Source: Lishizhenia tianjinensis
GTDB taxonomy: Bacteria > Bacteroidota > Bacteroidia > Flavobacteriales_D > Crocinitomicaceae
Assembly (NCBI RefSeq): GCF_900116425.1
Contig: NZ_FPAS01000001.1
Location: 620,001 to 684,000, forward strand
Length of the DNA: 64,000 nt
Reading direction: 5' to 3'
Shown here one piece after another: positions 16,708 to 23,916 of this stretch (the stretch's first letter is position 1; the number at the start of each line of letters is the position of its first letter). The notes beneath the pieces are model-generated. The model had not been told where the DNA came from and ran no database searches. It saw only the letters and a list, made by a program, of their open reading frames with translations. The translations under genes and the position numbers were made by a program.

Positions 16708-17907
16708 TTATTTAATGATTTGTTGCGTGTAAACCCTTCCGTTATCCAATTGAATTTGAACAAAGTATGCTCCGCTTTCTAATTGTGATACATCCAGAGA
16801 TTTTTGAGTAAAACCAGCGTTTACAGTGTTCGATAAAACCAATAAACCCTGTGCATTTACGATGTTTACCACACCTGCTTGCTCTGTATCTAAAACAATA
16901 TTCAATGCTTCTTGTACAGGATTAGGATACACTTTGAATAAGGCCAAATCCATTTTCTCTGTATGTGCAGAACCAATTTTCTCTTTGGTAAAACTGAACT
17001 CACCTGTTGAAGATCCTGAAGTGCCTGTAAAAATTACTTTCCAGTAGTTTCCCATAACATCTTTTACGTAATAGACTCTGTCGTCAACTACAACATAGCC
17101 TGTTCCATTGAAAGATTTCCAATCGTAACCTATGGTATTAATTTCTGTGTTATATGCTACGCTTCCGTCTTGGGTATGGGTTGCAGGCGTCACTCCGTCG
17201 TATTGCGCAATTTCAACCTCACCATTTTGTAATACTCCGGTAACTCCATAGTTAATGGTGTTATCCGTGTATTTGGTAAACAAGAAATCCCAGGCGTCTG
17301 CAGCGGGTTCTCTATCCAAAACATTTTGGTTCACCACGTCTAAGTACACCAAAGATTTTGTAGCGTAGTTTGATTTATCTATCGTTACATAAGTATCTAT
17401 ACTGTTGTCTGCCGTTGCAATTCTCACGGTGTACACACCACTAATAAGGTTGGAGATCAAAACTTTGTACAAATCACCGTTACCTAATTCAATAACATAC
17501 ACTTGATCTCCGTTCACATGGTGGGTTGTCATGTCGTAATCTCCCCAGCCTATGTCAAACATCCCATCGTTGTCCAGGTTAAAAGCACCCTGGCTCCATG
17601 AGGTATCTGAGTCAACAAAACTTTCCCAAGTACTGTTATCGGTTAAGTTTAAAGTTGAGAACTGTGTGGTATCTTCTGAAACTTTGTAAAGCGTAGCTAT
17701 GGCCGAATTAAAACGTATGGCTGTGCCCATAGCGGAACTTTGGAAAGCCAAATGATATTCAGATAAATCGGCCAAGGTGGTGTTTCCCGTTTCTAGGCTA
17801 TACCAAGCCTGTTGTGCATATCCACTACCCAAAGTAACGGTTTCTGAACTTTGGGCCATCCCATAAAGACTGGCAAAAACAGAAAGTGAGAGTACTAATT
17901 TCTTCAT
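16708..17907 (-). CDS. HmuY-like protein with T9SS type A sorting domain
   Basis: 399 aa and first gene of the heme operon. Order: signal peptide (MKKLVLSLSVFASLYGMAQS), an HmuY-like region (residues about 90-310, with EPAADAWDFLFTKYTDN, TIGYDWKSF and YYVKDVMGNYWKVIF), then a C-terminal sorting domain from about 322 beginning FKVYPNPVQEALNIV and ending with GAYFVQIQLDNGRVYTQQIIK-like strands. HmuY proteins bind heme outside the cell; the sorting domain predicts export by T9SS and attachment to, or release from, the cell surface. It has a paralogue without the tail at the operon's other end. A strong promoter and a palindrome lie immediately upstream. Confidence 0.85.
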   Translation of the reverse strand: MKKLVLSLSVFASLYGMAQSSETVTLGSGYAQQAWYSLETGNTTLADLSEYHLAFQSSAMGTAIRFNSAIATLYKVSEDTTQFSTLNLTDNSTWESFVDSDTSWSQGAFNLDNDGMFDIGWGDYDMTTHHVNGDQVYVIELGNGDLYKVLISNLISGVYTVRIATADNSIDTYVTIDKSNYATKSLVYLDVVNQNVLDREPAADAWDFLFTKYTDNTINYGVTGVLQNGEVEIAQYDGVTPATHTQDGSVAYNTEINTIGYDWKSFNGTGYVVVDDRVYYVKDVMGNYWKVIFTGTSGSSTGEFSFTKEKIGSAHTEKMDLALFKVYPNPVQEALNIVLDTEQAGVVNIVNAQGLLVLSNTVNAGFTQKSLDVSQLESGAYFVQIQLDNGRVYTQQIIK

Positions 17908-17920
17908 TATATTTATTTAG

Positions 17921-17936
17921 ACTGTTTATAAATAGT
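17921..17936. promoter_or_regulatory. Near-perfect 16-bp palindrome, candidate operator
   Basis: ACTGTTTATAAATAGT: both 3-bp outer arms and the 8-bp TTTATAAA core are symmetric; only one base pair fails. It lies 13 bp before the hmuY start codon, directly downstream of the predicted transcription start, a position suited to an iron- or heme-responsive repressor. The regulator is not identified. Confidence 0.5.
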
Positions 17937-17946
17937 ATTACGAAGA

Positions 17947-17977
17947 CAAAATTAGGGTGAGAGCATCTTTAGCACAA
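17947..17977 (-). promoter_or_regulatory. Bacteroidota-type promoter of the heme operon
   Basis: On the - strand TAATTTTG (17947-17954) matches the -7 consensus TAnnTTTG exactly, and TTG (17975-17977) sits 20 bp upstream as the -33 element. The predicted start is near 17940, about 33 bases before the hmuY ATG, immediately beside the palindrome at 17921-17936. Confidence 0.65.
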
Positions 17978-18054
17978 TACCTAATGCGGTGAAAGAAGTA
18001 CCTAGAGATAGGTAATCTGTATTACTTCAGAAATGAAAGTTGAAATTGAACCCC

Positions 18055-18089
18055 AAAAAAAAGCAGTAAACACATAGGTCCACTGCTTT
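18055..18089 (-). terminator. Terminator of propeller gene at 18109
   Basis: On the - strand AAAGCAGT (complement of 18082-18089) pairs with ACTGCTTT (complement of 18060-18067) and is followed by a run of T. It separates the propeller gene from the heme operon promoter downstream. Confidence 0.8.
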
Positions 18090-18108
18090 ATAAATTGTTT
18101 TGTATTTA

Positions 18109-20265
18109 CTATTTCTTGATAAGTCTACCTTGATGAAGGAGTTTACCATCTTTTACTATTCTGTAAAAATAGATACCCGGTTCATGATTTATCTGAACAT
18201 CTTGAAGCATTTGATGTAAATCTACATTTCTTATCATTGCTCCCTGTGCATTATAGAATAAAATTCGACTTCCCTCTTCCCCACTATTCAATTGAACACT
18301 TATTCGATCCGAACAAGGATTAGGATAAATATGTACACCTTTATCCTCCAAAACGTTGTTTAAAGACTCCTCTGAATGTAACGCCACTAAATTTTCGTTG
18401 TAAATGGAGATGCCTTGATCGGTAGCTATCCAAACATTTCCAGCGTTATCCTTTGCAAATCCATGTATCCTATTACTTAATAAAGGTGAATTAGTAGTCT
18501 TAAAGACCTGAGCATTATTCCCATCGTAATAAATGATTTCTCTGTTGTTAGAGCCCATCCAAACTTGATCCAAAAAAACGCGGAGTACTGTCACATCATT
18601 GTAAGGGTCTATAGTATTTAAATCCAACAAATAAGTAAAACTTGATCCGTCATATTTAATCAAATTACCTGACTCCGATAACATGTATACATCACCATTT
18701 TCAGAGGCTTGGACCTGCTTAAAATTATCATCAGTTAAACCAGGGTGATTCGAGTCATACACCGTATAATTCGTACCATCAAATTGAACCAACTGTCTAC
18801 CATTGGAATTGGAAACTATCATCCAAAAATTTCCTGAAACATCTATAGTAAATGCCCTCAAAGTAGCAGCCATCACTACACCTGTAGTAAAGGAATATTC
18901 TAAATTCAAAGTGTTACCGTCATACTTTACCAAACCGTCATCGGCTGCAAACCAAAGGTTTCCCTGTACATCTTTTGCCACTATTTTGGTCCCTAAAGGA
19001 GATAAATCCGAGTTCGAGGAAGAGTAGAAACTTAAGGTTCCCGGACTTGCTAGCACCACTTCATCTCCAACTCCGTAAACAAATGTACCATTGGCATGAT
19101 CTATCATTTTACCTCCTTGCGCAACAAGGGTATGTAGCGTTTGAAATTGATTGTTCTCCACCGCCATCAAATCCGTCAAAGAACTACCGGCTTGTTCATT
19201 CAAAAACCTGACTTCACCTTCTTCCCCAATACATACATCTTTAATATTATTTGATACCAAAGGCGAATTCTTTAATTGATGTGTAGTAAGATAAGTACCA
19301 TCAAATTCTAATATGGTATGTTGATCTCCTGAATTGGACTGAAACCACAAGGTCCCTTCATCGTCTACCGCTAGTTTATCAAAGGTTTTCAAGGGTAAGC
19401 CAGCATTACTAGCATTGTACATACTAAGCATAGCATTCTCAATTTTTAGAATCTCACTCCAAATTCCATAACCACCACTTATACCGAAAACCGTATTACC
19501 ATGGTGTTTGATTTCATGAATCTCATTGTTGTGCAAAGCAGAATTAGTTGTAGAATAATTATTAAAAGTAGTTCCATTAAACACCACCACACCACTATCT
19601 CCAGTTGCCAAATAAACATCTCCATTATCCAGTATGGTCAGTGCATTCAACTTGTTCGACGGTAAATCAGAATTCGTTCTTGTATACAGGGTAAAACTAT
19701 TCCCATCGTATTTAAACAGCCCCTTGTTATAGTCTGTGATCCAAACGTTGTCGTTTCCATCAATTTCAAATTTGGGATTGGACATCATATTAAAGACTAA
19801 AGGACTATTGGTTTGATCAAAATAATGATAGTTGCTTCCGTCATACTTTACCAATAAAGCTCCAGCTAAATACCACATATTTCCCTGGCTATCGTAGCGT
19901 ATGTTCTTTATATTGTTAATGGGATTATACGGAAAGTTACTGGGATGATATTGCCAATTACTACCTTCTTTGGTAAAGGTGCGCCCTTCGTTATTAAACC
20001 AATGTTTTCCCATTCCATCTCCATGTATGTAAAATACTTTACTTCGTACGAGTCCCATTGTTGTGAAATCATATTCCATTTGATTTCCTGAAGTTCTATC
20101 TAAAATGGTATACCCTGCATTGGTGGATATATAAATATCATCGCCGTCTGGAAAGATATGATTGGCCTTATTGGCCTCATATACAAGGTTGGTCCAATTA
20201 GAATTTTGGGCATGTGCGCCTATATACAGAAGCGTACATAAACTGATTAGTGTGATTTTTATCAT
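18109..20265 (-). CDS. Secreted two-component-regulator-propeller protein with T9SS tail
   Basis: 718 aa from the ATG at 20265, which opens a signal peptide (MIKITLISLCTLLYIGAHAQ); the longer frame to 20301 adds polar residues. The body is a beta propeller built from repeats of the form NVWIATDQGISIYN, NLWFAADDGLVKYDGNTL and DVYLATGDSGVVVFNGT, typical of Reg_prop blades. The C-terminus (VHIYPNPCSDRISVQL onward to GRLIKK) is a T9SS type A sorting domain. It lacks the kinase parts that follow such propellers in hybrid two-component sensors, so it is a free surface protein. It has an equal-length paralogue just upstream. Confidence 0.82.
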   Translation of the reverse strand: MIKITLISLCTLLYIGAHAQNSNWTNLVYEANKANHIFPDGDDIYISTNAGYTILDRTSGNQMEYDFTTMGLVRSKVFYIHGDGMGKHWFNNEGRTFTKEGSNWQYHPSNFPYNPINNIKNIRYDSQGNMWYLAGALLVKYDGSNYHYFDQTNSPLVFNMMSNPKFEIDGNDNVWITDYNKGLFKYDGNSFTLYTRTNSDLPSNKLNALTILDNGDVYLATGDSGVVVFNGTTFNNYSTTNSALHNNEIHEIKHHGNTVFGISGGYGIWSEILKIENAMLSMYNASNAGLPLKTFDKLAVDDEGTLWFQSNSGDQHTILEFDGTYLTTHQLKNSPLVSNNIKDVCIGEEGEVRFLNEQAGSSLTDLMAVENNQFQTLHTLVAQGGKMIDHANGTFVYGVGDEVVLASPGTLSFYSSSNSDLSPLGTKIVAKDVQGNLWFAADDGLVKYDGNTLNLEYSFTTGVVMAATLRAFTIDVSGNFWMIVSNSNGRQLVQFDGTNYTVYDSNHPGLTDDNFKQVQASENGDVYMLSESGNLIKYDGSSFTYLLDLNTIDPYNDVTVLRVFLDQVWMGSNNREIIYYDGNNAQVFKTTNSPLLSNRIHGFAKDNAGNVWIATDQGISIYNENLVALHSEESLNNVLEDKGVHIYPNPCSDRISVQLNSGEEGSRILFYNAQGAMIRNVDLHQMLQDVQINHEPGIYFYRIVKDGKLLHQGRLIKK

Positions 20266-20432
20266 TTCATTTAGGTTTTGACCTAAACTAAGAATTTTCA
20301 AGTTGAGCGCAAATTTTAAAAAGAAGGAAAATATACAGGTCTACCCGTAAACACTAGCTTGTAGACTTTATTCAGCCTCTCACCTACTTTCTTCGTTTTC
20401 CCATTCATCCCAAAAACATGCATTTGGACAAT

Positions 20433-20668
20433 TAAGTTTGTTTTGTTTTTTCCTTTAACATAATTTTAATAGAACAATCCCCCAATAAAAAGGGGATCAT
20501 GACTAAGCTTTTATAAACCCTATATAAGAGGTGTTCTATTAGTATAAACGTCTACCTTTTTTCTAAACCTTAAAAGAACGTTTATCTAACCAAGAATACC
20601 GAAAATACAACTAAGCTCACAGCGCATGAAATGAAAAACAACTCTTCTCAGAAGGGTTGTTTTTTATT
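20433..20668 (+). ncRNA. Possible structured small RNA
   Basis: In the 564-bp gap between the two propeller genes, a -7-like TAAGTTTG at 20433-20440 is followed by three fold-backs: TAGAACA (20470-20476) with TGTTCTA (20532-20538), enclosing ATCCCC/GGGGAT; then TAAACGT (20545-20551) with ACGTTTA (20578-20584); then a strong U-tailed hairpin. There is no + strand gene for that terminator to serve, which is why I suggest an RNA starting near 20447. A good -33 box is missing. No match to 6S, tmRNA or SRP RNA is evident. Confidence 0.35.
20637..20666 (+). terminator. Rho-independent terminator without an upstream + strand gene
   Basis: AACAACTCTTCT pairs with AGAAGGGTTGTT and a run of six T follows, giving a canonical terminator on the + strand. 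The nearest + strand gene upstream is more than 10 kb away, so it may end a small RNA. The A-rich 5' flank means weak bidirectional action is possible. Confidence 0.65.
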
Positions 20669-20779
20669 TGCCTAATTCGATCTGAAATAGGAAAGTAGTT
20701 TGTAGTACGTGTACTAAGTAATATGGGGATTTATACTTCCGTGTTGTGGTTTATGCTAAGGGACTTTTCTTAGGAAACA

Positions 20780-20809
20780 AAAAAGCAGGAAACAATCGTT
20801 CCCTGCCTT
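20780..20809 (-). terminator. Terminator of propeller gene at 20830
   Basis: On the - strand GGCAGGGAAC pairs with GTTTCCTGC across a short loop (one unmatched position) and is followed by TTTTTTG, about 20 bp after the stop codon. Confidence 0.8.
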
Positions 20810-20829
20810 AGATTCTAAACTATCCTCGC

Positions 20830-22986
20830 TTATCGCTTTATTAATTTTCCGCTGTTCAGCACTACTCCATTTTGAACTATGCTGTAGAAGTAAACACCAC
20901 TTTCTTGTCCCTCTAAGCTCACCGTGTGTTGGAGTTGATTTATATTCATTTTCTCTATGAGCTGTCCCTTGAAATTATAAACCATTAACTCACTGTTTAA
21001 AGCAGTTTCTTTTACATTGATCTTAAAAGTATTGCTAAAAGGATTAGGGTAAACAAGCACTTCTTCTTCACTTTCTTGCTCAAAGAACTCCTCTGTGTTT
21101 AAAGTAGTAATATCATCTTCATTGAAAACAGACATTCCTTTATCTGTTCCTATCCACACGTTGTTATGGGCATCCACATCTATAGAAGTTACTGAATTGC
21201 TCAAAATAGGATTTGAAGTTGTCATCAAATAGTTATACCCCGTGCTACTGTGGTAAAGAACACCCATATTATTGGTTCCGATTAACCTAAGGTTAGGGGT
21301 TACTTTAATACAGGTCACCACACTATTATTAAATGTATTACCGTGGTTAATTATTCCATCAACGCCATCTGTTAAAAGTTTACAAAGAATATTGCTTCCT
21401 ATACTCATGGTGTAAATTGTACCGTCGTAGGCCTTAGACAATTGCGTGAAATTAACCGACATAACGCCTCCGTGTTGCAAATTATGAAATTCATAATTGG
21501 TGCCATCAAAAGAAACTAATTCACCATCAGCTGCATTTCCTGAAAGGGACCCAATCAACCAAAATTTACCATTGTTATCAACAGCCATATCAAGTATTTG
21601 GTGTGAGGCCATCAAACTACCTGCGAAAGAATATTCATCCGTAAAATTGCTTCCATCATATTTCACAAGTCCTAAATCTGTTGCCAACCAAAGGTTTCCA
21701 TTATCGTCAACATCAGCTTTGATAACGGTTAAAGTATTCACAGAAGCACTTGTCGATGTATGGGTAGTAAAATTCCCATTTGAAAAAATCTTCACTTCAT
21801 CCGTACCACCATAAATCACAGTAGAACCATTGTACTCTATGATTTTATGCGATGCATTAGAAACTGAGTTTTCTACGTTAAAAACGTTGTTTTGAGCTTC
21901 AATTAAGTTAACACCGGAATAATTCGTATTGTTATTGGTAAAACTTGCCTTGTTGTTGTTCGCTATTTTCACATCCAAAACTTTGGGCGTTTCCAACACC
22001 GATTTTTTAAGTACATAAGCTCCCAAATTTGTTCCATCGTATCTCAATATAGAATGATTTCCATTATCTATAGATTCGAACCATAACTCACCGTCATCAT
22101 CAATGGCCAAGTGTTCAAACTTTGCTTGGGGTAACGGACTGTTCCCAGAATTAATCATGGTTAATGTCCCTCCATTCAACTCAAAAACCTCACTTTGAAA
22201 AGCATCAGTAACCAATCCATAAAGGGTATTGTTAGCACTACACAACTCCACAACATTGTTCCACGTTAAATTCGAATTTTGGGCATTGTAAGTGGTGAAA
22301 TTGTTTCCGTCAAAGGCAATGAGTCCTTGCGTTGCACTACCGGTAAAAACTGTTCCATCATCCAAAACTGCAACAGACATTAAATCAGTGGCTGGCAATG
22401 CAGAGTTATTCATATCATAGAGGGTAAAGTTTGTTCCGTCAAAATGATACAAACCTTTTCCGTATTGAGCTATCCAAACCCCGTCATTATTATCCAAGCT
22501 CAAAGCCGTCGGTGAAGAAGATGGTAACTCAAAAATACTATTGGTATCGTTGTACATTTCATATCCCGTTTGATGTAGTTTAATAAAACCAAAATCAGAA
22601 ACGAAATAAGTTACACCCTGACCATTATCATGGATTTCACGTGAATTACTAAAGACATACAAAGGGTTCCAATAATAACCACTACTGTCCACCATCATCA
22701 AAAGTCCATCATTGTTCATGGTTCTAATACCATCATCAGATATAAAGATTTCATTTACACCACTTCTAAAGAGCTGAGCATTGTTAACATCCTTATATTG
22801 CATGTTGCCCGTACTTTTATTAAGGACCACAAAACCTGCTGAGTTACTGATGTAAATATCATCTCCATAGGTACAAATATCCCTAGCCTTCTCTGTATCA
22901 GGAACTATGTTATACCAACGTAAATGTTGCGCTTGAGCTCCCACAAGGGTTATACAAGTCAAAATAATCGTAAAGATTTGTTTCAT
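20830..22986 (-). CDS. Secreted two-component-regulator-propeller protein with T9SS tail (paralogue)
   Basis: 718 aa, exactly the length of its downstream neighbour, with the same architecture: signal peptide (MKQIFTIILTCITLVGAQAQ), propeller blades such as NVWIGTDKGMSVFNEDD, NLWLATDLGLVKYDGSNF and GVWIAQYGKGLYHFDGTNF, and a T9SS type A tail from VLVYPNPFSNTFKINV to GKLIKR. Both genes also share the word AAAACCTAAA just before the ATG (- strand), which points to tandem duplication including the leader. The inverted repeat GAACATT/AATGTTC at 23010-23029 lies in the 5' region and could be an operator. The role is probably surface binding or adhesion; ligand unknown. Confidence 0.82.
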   Translation of the reverse strand: MKQIFTIILTCITLVGAQAQHLRWYNIVPDTEKARDICTYGDDIYISNSAGFVVLNKSTGNMQYKDVNNAQLFRSGVNEIFISDDGIRTMNNDGLLMMVDSSGYYWNPLYVFSNSREIHDNGQGVTYFVSDFGFIKLHQTGYEMYNDTNSIFELPSSSPTALSLDNNDGVWIAQYGKGLYHFDGTNFTLYDMNNSALPATDLMSVAVLDDGTVFTGSATQGLIAFDGNNFTTYNAQNSNLTWNNVVELCSANNTLYGLVTDAFQSEVFELNGGTLTMINSGNSPLPQAKFEHLAIDDDGELWFESIDNGNHSILRYDGTNLGAYVLKKSVLETPKVLDVKIANNNKASFTNNNTNYSGVNLIEAQNNVFNVENSVSNASHKIIEYNGSTVIYGGTDEVKIFSNGNFTTHTSTSASVNTLTVIKADVDDNGNLWLATDLGLVKYDGSNFTDEYSFAGSLMASHQILDMAVDNNGKFWLIGSLSGNAADGELVSFDGTNYEFHNLQHGGVMSVNFTQLSKAYDGTIYTMSIGSNILCKLLTDGVDGIINHGNTFNNSVVTCIKVTPNLRLIGTNNMGVLYHSSTGYNYLMTTSNPILSNSVTSIDVDAHNNVWIGTDKGMSVFNEDDITTLNTEEFFEQESEEEVLVYPNPFSNTFKINVKETALNSELMVYNFKGQLIEKMNINQLQHTVSLEGQESGVYFYSIVQNGVVLNSGKLIKR

Positions 22987-23009
22987 AATTTAGGTTTTAT
23001 TTAGATGTT

Positions 23010-23029
23010 GAACATTATGTGAAATGTTC
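23010..23029. promoter_or_regulatory. Inverted repeat upstream of propeller gene
   Basis: GAACATT (23010-23016) and AATGTTC (23023-23029) form a 7-bp inverted repeat with a 6-bp centre, 24 bp before the start codon at 22986. The downstream paralogue has a different palindrome at the corresponding place (TTTAGGT/ACCTAAA at 20270-20287). Either may be an operator or a leader hairpin. Confidence 0.35.
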
Positions 23030-23124
23030 CTTTGTTCGGCTAAAGAAACGGAGAAAATTTTAGAAGGGTTTGAAGAAAAGAAAAAATAGTTTTGAGCATA
23101 GACAGCAAACAGTGTGAGTAATGA

Positions 23125-23276
23125 GCATACAGGATTAAATCTTTTTGAATTTTGAATTTTAAACTTTGAATTCTTCCCGGCCTTCGAGTATTCTTGAATT
23201 TTTGAATCTTTAAATTATTAAATCTTTGAATTCCCTTCAGGTTAACTAGCGGAGTCGAGATATCAGCTGAAGGGAA
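23125..23276. repeat. AT-rich word repeat plus 10-bp inverted repeat
   Basis: This occupies the middle of the 375-bp gap before tsaC. It consists of reiterated words (TTTTGAATTTTGAATTTT, CTTTGAATTC, TTGAATCTTTAAATTATTAA) followed by TTCCCTTCAG (23231-23240) and its perfect complement CTGAAGGGAA (23267-23276) around a GC-richer loop. The 90-aa reverse-strand frame across it is a by-product of the repeat. The rest of the gap holds the 5' regions of the flanking divergent genes. Confidence 0.75.
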
Positions 23277-23349
23277 AAAGAGACAAACATAGTCACGAAG
23301 CTTAAGCTCCAATAAAAAAGAAAAAAACCTTTATTTCCCCTAACTTCAC

Positions 23350-23357
23350 TATTTTTG
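23350..23357 (+). promoter_or_regulatory. -7 element of tsaC, near-leaderless
   Basis: TATTTTTG matches TAnnTTTG and ends only 4 bases before the ATG at 23362, so transcription would begin at or next to the start codon. No convincing TTG is seen at -33. Confidence 0.45.
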
Positions 23358-23361
23358 CAGC

Positions 23362-23916
23362 ATGGCAACGGTAAACGAAGCAAAAAAGACCCTACAAGAA
23401 GGTGGTATATTGCTCTACCCTACAGACACAGTCTGGGGTTTGGGCTGTGATGCAACAGACGAAAAAGCGGTGCAACGCATTTCAGAATTGAAAGGGAGAA
23501 GCAATGAGAAAAGCTTCATCGTATTGGTGAACTCTTTCCACATGTTGGAGAAATATGTTCCTGATTTCCCGGAGATTTGTTATGATCTTATCGACCTCTC
23601 TGAGCGTCCGTTAACCATCATTTACGACAACCCCAAAGGTTTGGCCAACAATGTTTTGGCGCAAGATGGTTCTATTGGAATCCGTTTAACCAATCACCCT
23701 GTGGTGAACCAATTGATTAGCAGCATACGTAAACCTATCGTGTCTACCAGTGCTAACATTAGTGGTGAGCCTACTCCAACTTGTTTTGCAGAAGTGTCTG
23801 AGAAAATAAAGCAAGGTGTAGATGCCATCGTAGAAGAAGAACTCGATAAAGTTTGTAAGCAAGCTTCATCCATCATAAAAATAGGAGCCGATAGCTCTGT
23901 TAAAGTCATCCGATAA
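23362..23916 (+). CDS. tsaC: L-threonylcarbamoyladenylate synthase
   Basis: 184 aa, the single-domain YrdC/TsaC form. It makes threonylcarbamoyl-AMP from threonine, bicarbonate and ATP, the first step of t6A37 modification of ANN-decoding tRNAs. Visible motifs: ILLYPTDTVWGLGCDA (substrate pocket), the basic ELKGRSNEKSFIVLV loop, SIGIRLTNHPV, and PIVSTSANISGEPTP, the family signature. It lacks the C-terminal Sua5 domain. It overlaps the DEAD-box helicase gene by one base (TAATG), so both RNA-related genes are translated from one message. Confidence 0.94.
   Translation: MATVNEAKKTLQEGGILLYPTDTVWGLGCDATDEKAVQRISELKGRSNEKSFIVLVNSFHMLEKYVPDFPEICYDLIDLSERPLTIIYDNPKGLANNVLAQDGSIGIRLTNHPVVNQLISSIRKPIVSTSANISGEPTPTCFAEVSEKIKQGVDAIVEEELDKVCKQASSIIKIGADSSVKVIR

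Noticed and set aside
17921-17936. Classical Fur box
   Set aside because: It does not match GATAATGATAATCATTATC in hexamer spacing; only the palindrome itself can be claimed.
20433-20668. 6S, tmRNA or SRP RNA
   Set aside because: The stems do not form one long rod with paired ends (6S), no tRNA-like ends or tag frame (tmRNA), and no SRP GGAA/GNAR-type tip was seen.
23040-23312. 90-aa reverse-strand frame
   Set aside because: It is the translation of the AT-rich word repeat and inverted repeat (FNNLKIQKFKN-type low complexity), has no start context, and lies in the 5' region of other genes.
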